Shown here in pieces: positions 59,176-64,000 of a DNA stretch of 64,000 bases; the first letter of the stretch is position 1, and every line of letters begins with the position of its first letter. The notes under the pieces are model-generated. The model did no database searches. It saw only the letters and a program-made list of their open reading frames with translations, and had not been told where the DNA came from. Source of the stretch: Burkholderia territorii (GTDB lineage: Bacteria; Pseudomonadota; Gammaproteobacteria; Burkholderiales; Burkholderiaceae); the NCBI RefSeq assembly GCF_902833055.1, contig NZ_CADFEJ010000006.1, forward strand, positions 124,001-188,000, written 5' to 3'. A program made the translations under genes and the position numbers.

Positions 59176-60210
59176 TCACGCTTGCGTCGGCCATGCGTAC
59201 GGCAGCGCGTCGAACGCGAGTGCCGCACCGTCGGCCGAACCGAGGTGCACCGTGCCGGTGTCGAGCGCGGCCAGCTTGATCTCGACGAGTGCGTCGACGC
59301 CGCCGGCCGGCGCGGCCGCCGCGTTGACGATCATCCCGCACGGCTGGCCCGGGTCGTCGCTGTGGAACAGCTCGACGCCGGCATGCACGGTGTCGGTCTC
59401 GCCGGCGACGTGCGCGAGCGCGGTACGGCGCTTGATCGTGCCGCGGTACTGGCTGCGCGCGACGACTTCCTGGCCCGGGTAGCACCCCTTGCGGAAGTTA
59501 ACGGCACCGATCACGTCGAAGTTGACCATTTGCGGCACGAACTGTTCGACGGCCGGCTGCGTGATGCGCGGCTCGCCCGCGCGCACGTCGAGCCAGTCCC
59601 ATACCGCAGGCGACACGACCGGCAGCGTGCCGGCGAGCGCGGCGAGACGCGCGTCGACTTCCGCGCGCGGCCCGATCCACAGGTAGCGTTTGCGGCCGGC
59701 CGCATCCGGCACGCGGATCAGCGCGCCGGCCGGGCCGTCGACCTTCACGTGCACGCCGTCGGGCAGCGCGTCGAAGATGCCCGACAGCGCGTTGCGCACG
59801 TCGCCCGCGAAGCCGACCACCGCGAGCGCGTCGCTCGCGTCCGTCAGTTTCGCCTTTGCACGCAGCACGAACATCGACAGCCGTTTCTGCACCGCAGCCT
59901 GGACGTCCTTCGACACAAGCAGGCGCACGCCGTGACCGGCGCGCCATGCGAGGAACGACGCAAGCAGGCGGCCTTTCGGCGAGCAATAGCCGGACAGGCG
60001 CGCGCTCGCGGCATCGAGATGCTCGATGTCGTTGGTGAGCTGGCTGTGCAGGAACGTCGCGGCGTCGTCGCCGGCCACGTCGATCACGCCGAATTGCGGG
60101 AGCGGCATGTACGCGCCCGGCGCGTCGAAATCTTCGGCGGACGGGCGGGAAAAAACGGGGAGCGAGACGGAAGCGGGCTGGGTAGCCGGTGAAGCGAACG
60201 GTGTGCTCAT
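59176..60210 (-). CDS. ygfZ: YgfZ, folate-binding Fe-S cluster assembly/repair protein
   Basis: 344 residues. GcvT-like fold; the family signature KGCYPGQEVVARSQYRG is present with the conserved Cys, plus VIDVAGDDAATFLHSQLTND. Helps maintain certain Fe-S enzymes and tRNA modification in a folate-dependent way. It is divergent from mltG with only 77 bp between the starts. Confidence 0.93.
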   Translation of the reverse strand: MSTPFASPATQPASVSLPVFSRPSAEDFDAPGAYMPLPQFGVIDVAGDDAATFLHSQLTNDIEHLDAASARLSGYCSPKGRLLASFLAWRAGHGVRLLVSKDVQAAVQKRLSMFVLRAKAKLTDASDALAVVGFAGDVRNALSGIFDALPDGVHVKVDGPAGALIRVPDAAGRKRYLWIGPRAEVDARLAALAGTLPVVSPAVWDWLDVRAGEPRITQPAVEQFVPQMVNFDVIGAVNFRKGCYPGQEVVARSQYRGTIKRRTALAHVAGETDTVHAGVELFHSDDPGQPCGMIVNAAAAPAGGVDALVEIKLAALDTGTVHLGSADGAALAFDALPYAWPTQA

Positions 60211-60287
60211 GGAATGAGGGAACAGTCAACCCTGACTTTGACGAAGGCGAGCAAGTATTATATGGGTCTTACCTGAGTCTCGTTTCC

Positions 60288-61307
60288 ATGTCCCTACTGA
60301 AGAAATGCGCCGCGACTGTCGTGGCGCTGGCCGTCGTTGTGGCCGCTGCCGGCGCGGGCGGCGGGTATTACTGGGCGACCCGGCCGCTGCTGCTGGGTGC
60401 CGCATCGCTCGACGTCACGATCAAGCCGCGCAGCAGCGTGAAGAGCGTCGCGCTGCAGCTCAAGCGCGGCGGCGTGCCGGTCGAGCCGCTCGGCTTCGTC
60501 GCGATGACGCGCGTGCTCGGGCTGTCGAGCCGGCTCAAGTCCGGCAACTACGAATTCAAGACCGGCATCACGCCGTACGAGGTGCTGCAGAAGATCGCGC
60601 GGGGCGACGTGAACGAATACGTCGCGACGGTGATCGAAGGCTGGACCTTCAAGCGGATGCGCGCGGAACTCGACGGCAATCCCGATCTCGCGCACGCGAC
60701 GGCGGGCATGAGCGACGCCGAACTGCTGCGTGCGATCGGTGCGCCGGAGAACGTGATTCAGCGTGGCAGCGGCGAAGGGCTGTTCTTTCCCGACACCTAC
60801 CTGTTCGACAAGGGCACGAGCGACCTGAACATCTATCGTCGTGCGTATCATCTGATGCAGACGCGTCTCGACGAAGCGTGGGCCGCGCGCGTGCCGGGGC
60901 TGCCGTACAAGACGCCTTACGAAGCGCTGACGGTCGCGTCGATCGTCGAAAAAGAGACGGGCCACGCGGCCGATCGCGCGTTCGTCGCCGCCGTGTTCGC
61001 GAACCGGTTGCGCATCGGGATGCCGCTGCAGACCGATCCGTCCGTGATCTACGGCCTGGGCGACGCGTATGACGGCCGCCTGCGCAAGCGCGACCTGCAG
61101 GCCGACACTCCTTACAATACCTACACGCGCCGCGGGCTGCCTCCGACGCCGATCGCGCTGCCGGGCGTCGCCGCGCTGCAGGCGGCAATTAATCCGGCCC
61201 AGACGAGCGCGCTCTATTTCGTCGCGAAGGGCGACGGCACGAGCGTGTTCTCGGACACGCTCGGCGACCACAACAAGGCCGTGGACAAGTACATACGAGG
61301 TCAATAA
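60288..61307 (+). CDS. mltG: endolytic murein transglycosylase MltG
   Basis: 339 residues from ATG 60288 ([20 protein letters not shown]). N-terminal membrane anchor (about 7-30), LysM-like region, and YceG catalytic domain with [20 protein letters not shown], the catalytic Glu in [20 protein letters not shown], and [17 protein letters not shown]. Cuts nascent glycan strands in the periplasm. TAATG overlap of one base with tmk. Confidence 0.93.
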   Translation: MSLLKKCAATVVALAVVVAAAGAGGGYYWATRPLLLGAASLDVTIKPRSSVKSVALQLKRGGVPVEPLGFVAMTRVLGLSSRLKSGNYEFKTGITPYEVLQKIARGDVNEYVATVIEGWTFKRMRAELDGNPDLAHATAGMSDAELLRAIGAPENVIQRGSGEGLFFPDTYLFDKGTSDLNIYRRAYHLMQTRLDEAWAARVPGLPYKTPYEALTVASIVEKETGHAADRAFVAAVFANRLRIGMPLQTDPSVIYGLGDAYDGRLRKRDLQADTPYNTYTRRGLPPTPIALPGVAALQAAINPAQTSALYFVAKGDGTSVFSDTLGDHNKAVDKYIRGQ

Positions 61308-61927
61308 TGGCGAGCGGTAAATTCATCACGTTCGAAGGGATCGACGGGGCGGGGAAGACCACCCACCTGCAATGGTTCTGCGAACGTCTCCAGGCGAGGC
61401 TGGCCGCGAGCGGCCGACAAGTCGTCGTCACCCGCGAGCCGGGCGGCACGCAACTGGGCGAGAAGCTGCGCGAGATCCTGCTGAACCAGCCGATGGATCT
61501 CGAGACCGAAGCGCTGCTGATGTTCGCCGCGCGCCGCGAGCACCTCGCGCTCGTGATCGAGCCCGCGCTCGCGCGCGGCGACTGGGTCGTGTCCGATCGC
61601 TTCACCGACGCCACGTTTGCATACCAGGGCGGCGGCCGCGGGCTGCCGCGCGACAAGCTCGAGACGCTCGAGCGCTGGGTGCAGGGCGGTTTCCAGCCCG
61701 ACCTGACGGTACTGTTCGACGTCGCGCCGCAGGTGGCGAGCGAGCGCCGCGGCGCCGCGCGCATGCCCGACAAGTTCGAAAGCGAGTCCGACGCATTCTT
61801 CTCGCGCACCCGCGGCGAATACCTGCGGCGTGCGCAGGAGGCGCCGCACCGCTTCGCGATCATCGACGCGACGCAGACGATTCCCGAGATCCGCGAGCAG
61901 CTCGAACGCGTGCTCGCCACGCTGTAA
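61307..61927 (+). CDS. tmk: thymidylate kinase
   Basis: 206 residues. P-loop GIDGAGKTT (11-19), DR(Y/F) motif [21 protein letters not shown] region [19 protein letters not shown]. Makes dTDP from dTMP. Starts inside the mltG stop (TAATG), so translation is coupled. Confidence 0.96.
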   Translation: MASGKFITFEGIDGAGKTTHLQWFCERLQARLAASGRQVVVTREPGGTQLGEKLREILLNQPMDLETEALLMFAARREHLALVIEPALARGDWVVSDRFTDATFAYQGGGRGLPRDKLETLERWVQGGFQPDLTVLFDVAPQVASERRGAARMPDKFESESDAFFSRTRGEYLRRAQEAPHRFAIIDATQTIPEIREQLERVLATL

Positions 61928-61945
61928 CACGAAGGAACGCACCAC

Positions 61946-62974
61946 ATGATCTATCCGTGGCAGACCGACGACTGGAACCGCCTGCAGCAACTGCGTGCAC
62001 AGTGGCCGCATGCGCTGCTGCTGCACGGCCAGGCCGGGATCGGCAAGCTGCAGTTCGCGCAGCATCTCGCGCAGGGCTTCCTGTGCGAGGCGCCGCGGCC
62101 GAACGGCGAGCCGTGCGGCACATGCGCGGCCTGCACGTGGTTCGCGCAGGGCAATCATCCGGACTACCGGATCGTGCTGCCCGAGGCGCTCGCGGGCGAG
62201 GCGCCGGGCGCCGTCGACGACGCGAAGCCGGCCGACGCGGACGAAGGCGGCAAGAAGACGCGCACGCCGAGCAAGGAGATCAAGATCGAGCAGGTGCGTG
62301 CGTTGCTCGACTTCTGCGGGGTGGGTTCGCACCGCGGCGGCGCGCGCGTCGTCGTGCTGTACCCGGCCGAGGCGCTGAACGTCGCCGCGTCGAACGCGCT
62401 GCTGAAGACGCTGGAGGAGCCGCCGTCCGGCGTCGTGTTCCTGCTGGTGTCGGCGCGCATCGACCGGCTGCTGCCGACCATCATCAGCCGCTGCCGGCAG
62501 TGGCCGATGACCGTGCCGGCGCCCGACGCGGCCGCGGCGTGGCTCGCCGCGCAAGGCGTCGACGATGCGCGCGCGCTGCTCGCCGAAGCCGGCGGCGCGC
62601 CGCTCGCCGCGCTGGCGCTCGCGAGCGACGAGAATCGCCCGCTGCGCGATTTCACGCTCGGCCAGCTCGCCGCCGGCGCCGCATGCGACCCGTTCGCGTG
62701 CGGCGAGACGCTGCAGAAGCTGCCGGTGCCGCTGGTGCTCGGCTGGCTGCAGCGCTGGCTGTACGATCTGCTCGCGCAGCGCATGGCGGGCGCGCCGCGC
62801 TACTTTCCGATGCAGGCAGCCGCGCTCGCACGATGCGCCGAGGCGGTCGACGCGAATGCGTTCGCGCGCTTCATGAAAGCCGTGACGCGGCAGCGCACGG
62901 TCGAGAACCATCCGCTCAATGCCCGCCTCGTATTCGAGGAACTGTTTCTCGGTTATCGGGAAATGTTCGCATGA
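61946..62974 (+). CDS. holB: DNA polymerase III subunit delta-prime
   Basis: 342 residues. Clamp-loader AAA+ domain: LLLHGQAGIGKLQFAQHLAQ (degenerate Walker A, Leu after the Lys), zinc site CGTCAACTWFAQGNHPDYRI, ALNVAASNALLKTLEEPPSG, SARIDRLLPTIISRCRQWPM (SRC motif). 18 bp after tmk. Confidence 0.93.
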   Translation: MIYPWQTDDWNRLQQLRAQWPHALLLHGQAGIGKLQFAQHLAQGFLCEAPRPNGEPCGTCAACTWFAQGNHPDYRIVLPEALAGEAPGAVDDAKPADADEGGKKTRTPSKEIKIEQVRALLDFCGVGSHRGGARVVVLYPAEALNVAASNALLKTLEEPPSGVVFLLVSARIDRLLPTIISRCRQWPMTVPAPDAAAAWLAAQGVDDARALLAEAGGAPLAALALASDENRPLRDFTLGQLAAGAACDPFACGETLQKLPVPLVLGWLQRWLYDLLAQRMAGAPRYFPMQAAALARCAEAVDANAFARFMKAVTRQRTVENHPLNARLVFEELFLGYREMFA

Positions 62975-63053
62975 GCGAGAATTGTTTCCTTTGGGTGAGG
63001 AAACGATTGCCCGCGAGCGCATGAGCGCCCGCGAACCGTATTCAGGAAACACG

Positions 63054-63833
63054 ATGTTCGTCGATTCTCACTGCCACATCAATTTCAAGGGTCTCGCCGA
63101 CCGCCTGCCGGCCGTGCTGGAGAACATGCGCGAGCACGACGTCACGCACGCGCTGTGCGTGTCGGTCGACTTCGAGACGCTGCCGGACGTGCTCGCGATC
63201 GCCGACGCGCACGACAACGTGTATGCGTCGGTCGGCGTGCACCCGGATCACGAGGATGCACGGGAGCCGACGCTCGCGGAGCTGGTCGAGCTGGCCGCGC
63301 ACCCGAAGGTCGTCGCGATCGGCGAGACGGGCCTCGACTACTACCGCCTCGAAGGCCGCTCGATCGCCGACATGGAGTGGCAGCGCGAGCGCTTTCGCAC
63401 GCACATCCGCGCGGCGACCGCGACGATGAAGCCGCTGATCATCCATACGCGCTCGTCGTCGGAGGACACGCTGCGGATCATGGCCGAGGAGCGCGCGGAC
63501 GTGCCGGGCGGCGTGATGCACTGCTTCACCGAGCCGTGGCCCGTCGCCGAGCAGGCGCTCGCGCAGAACTTCCATATCTCGCTGTCGGGGATCGTCACGT
63601 TCAAGAACGCGACCGACGTGCAGGACGTCGCGCGGCGCGTGCCGCTCGACCGGCTGCTGATTGAAACCGACTCGCCGTACCTCGCGCCGGTGCCGTATCG
63701 CGGCAAGCCGAATGAACCTGCGTACGTCAGCCATGTCGGACGCTTTATCGCATGCGAGCGAGGGATCGCCGTCGAGGCGCTCGCCGATGCGACGACACGC
63801 AACTTTTTCCGGCTGTTCAAGATCGCCCGCTGA
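63054..63833 (+). CDS. TatD-family metal-dependent hydrolase (DNase)
   Basis: 259 residues from ATG 63054. Metal ligands in MFVDSHCHINFKGLADRLPA, IGETGLDYYRLEGRS, PLIIHTRSSSEDTLRIM, MHCFTEPWPVAEQ, and LIETDSPYLAPVPYRGKPNE. Metal-dependent deoxyribonuclease family, cytosolic. Follows holB by 79 bp without the pilZ gene that many gamma- and some betaproteobacteria have here. Confidence 0.92.
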   Translation: MFVDSHCHINFKGLADRLPAVLENMREHDVTHALCVSVDFETLPDVLAIADAHDNVYASVGVHPDHEDAREPTLAELVELAAHPKVVAIGETGLDYYRLEGRSIADMEWQRERFRTHIRAATATMKPLIIHTRSSSEDTLRIMAEERADVPGGVMHCFTEPWPVAEQALAQNFHISLSGIVTFKNATDVQDVARRVPLDRLLIETDSPYLAPVPYRGKPNEPAYVSHVGRFIACERGIAVEALADATTRNFFRLFKIAR

Positions 63834-63876
63834 CGACGCGCGGCCAGCCGACAACCCAGGGAAGGAGCCCACAACA

Positions 63877-64000
63877 ATGACGAAGCCGACCACATACCTG
63901 CCCAAGCGCGCACTCGTCGCCGCCGCGCTCGTCGCGAGCGGCCTGCTGGCCGCCGCCGGCGCGCATGCCGAGTCGCTCGACGCGATCGTCAAGGCGGTCA
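63877..64000 (+). CDS. secreted protein, 5' end only (probably ankyrin-repeat protein)
   Basis: ATG 63877 with GGAAGGAG upstream. Only the signal peptide (MTKPTTYLPKRALVAAALVA ... AGAHA) and ESLDAIVKAV are inside the window. The AESLDAIVKAVK-type start after a signal peptide is familiar from Burkholderia ankyrin-repeat proteins next to tatD; the repeats themselves lie outside. Confidence 0.6.
   Translation, partial: MTKPTTYLPKRALVAAALVASGLLAAAGAHAESLDAIVKAV

Overview
The window is high-GC proteobacterial DNA whose gene order and protein sequences look like chromosome 1 of a Burkholderia cepacia complex species (inference from family recognition; no database search was run). Markers are the tig-clpP-clpX-lon block followed by tRNA-Val and tRNA-Asp, ppiD, pgi, purL, and the mltG-tmk-holB-tatD block.

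Core segment A (1-38230): a LuxR-type regulator, a ketopantoate reductase-like enzyme, glycerate kinase with a MarR regulator, the trigger factor/ClpXP/Lon protein quality-control cluster, two tRNAs, PpiD, a divergent TesA-like esterase/ABC ATPase pair that shares a CATG start, Pgi, the Nnr metabolite-repair enzyme, a DadA-like oxidoreductase, PurL, a parvulin-BolA-YciB group, MsrB and SelO, a beta-oxidation-type cluster (acyl-CoA ligase, FadB-like enzyme, nicotinamidase, thiolase), a diguanylate cyclase, and a lipoprotein with six-hairpin-glycosidase-like sequence.

Accessory segment B (about 39047-55759): a genomic island of about 16.7 kb. It is bounded by 33-bp perfect direct repeats that contain the start codon and first codons of a Dabb-family gene (stress-responsive A/B barrel). 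An intact tyrosine integrase lies beside the right repeat, and pyrimidine-rich TACCCCC-type repeats sit just inside both ends. The genes are AT-richer than the flanks and look like a defence cargo. There is a two-gene Pycsar-like module (class III nucleotide cyclase plus DUF5706-type membrane effector). There is a small P-loop protein followed by a small membrane protein. There is a large HD-phosphohydrolase/Hsp90-like ATPase fusion. There is a tight three-gene operon of a DUF262 (GmrSD/ParB-like) protein, a DUF3696-type AAA ATPase and an unrecognised 300-residue protein. An AlpA regulator and an IS21-family element lie in the middle. The IS has no visible target duplication and abuts two truncated genes, which suggests an IS-associated deletion. 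Left of the left repeat is a decayed N-terminal copy of a related integrase at the same spacing from the att site, evidence that the locus was occupied before.

Core segment C (55730-64000): the Dabb gene whose start was rebuilt by the right repeat, overlapped by a PaaI-type thioesterase; then an HSL-type alpha/beta hydrolase, a GNAT acetyltransferase, an NRDE/TANGO2 protein, YgfZ, MltG, Tmk, HolB, TatD, and the start of a secreted protein that runs off the window.

The strongest candidates for something new are the DUF262-AAA-unknown operon, the HD-Hsp90 fusion, and the P-loop/membrane pair, all inside a mobile element that also carries a recognisable Pycsar pair.
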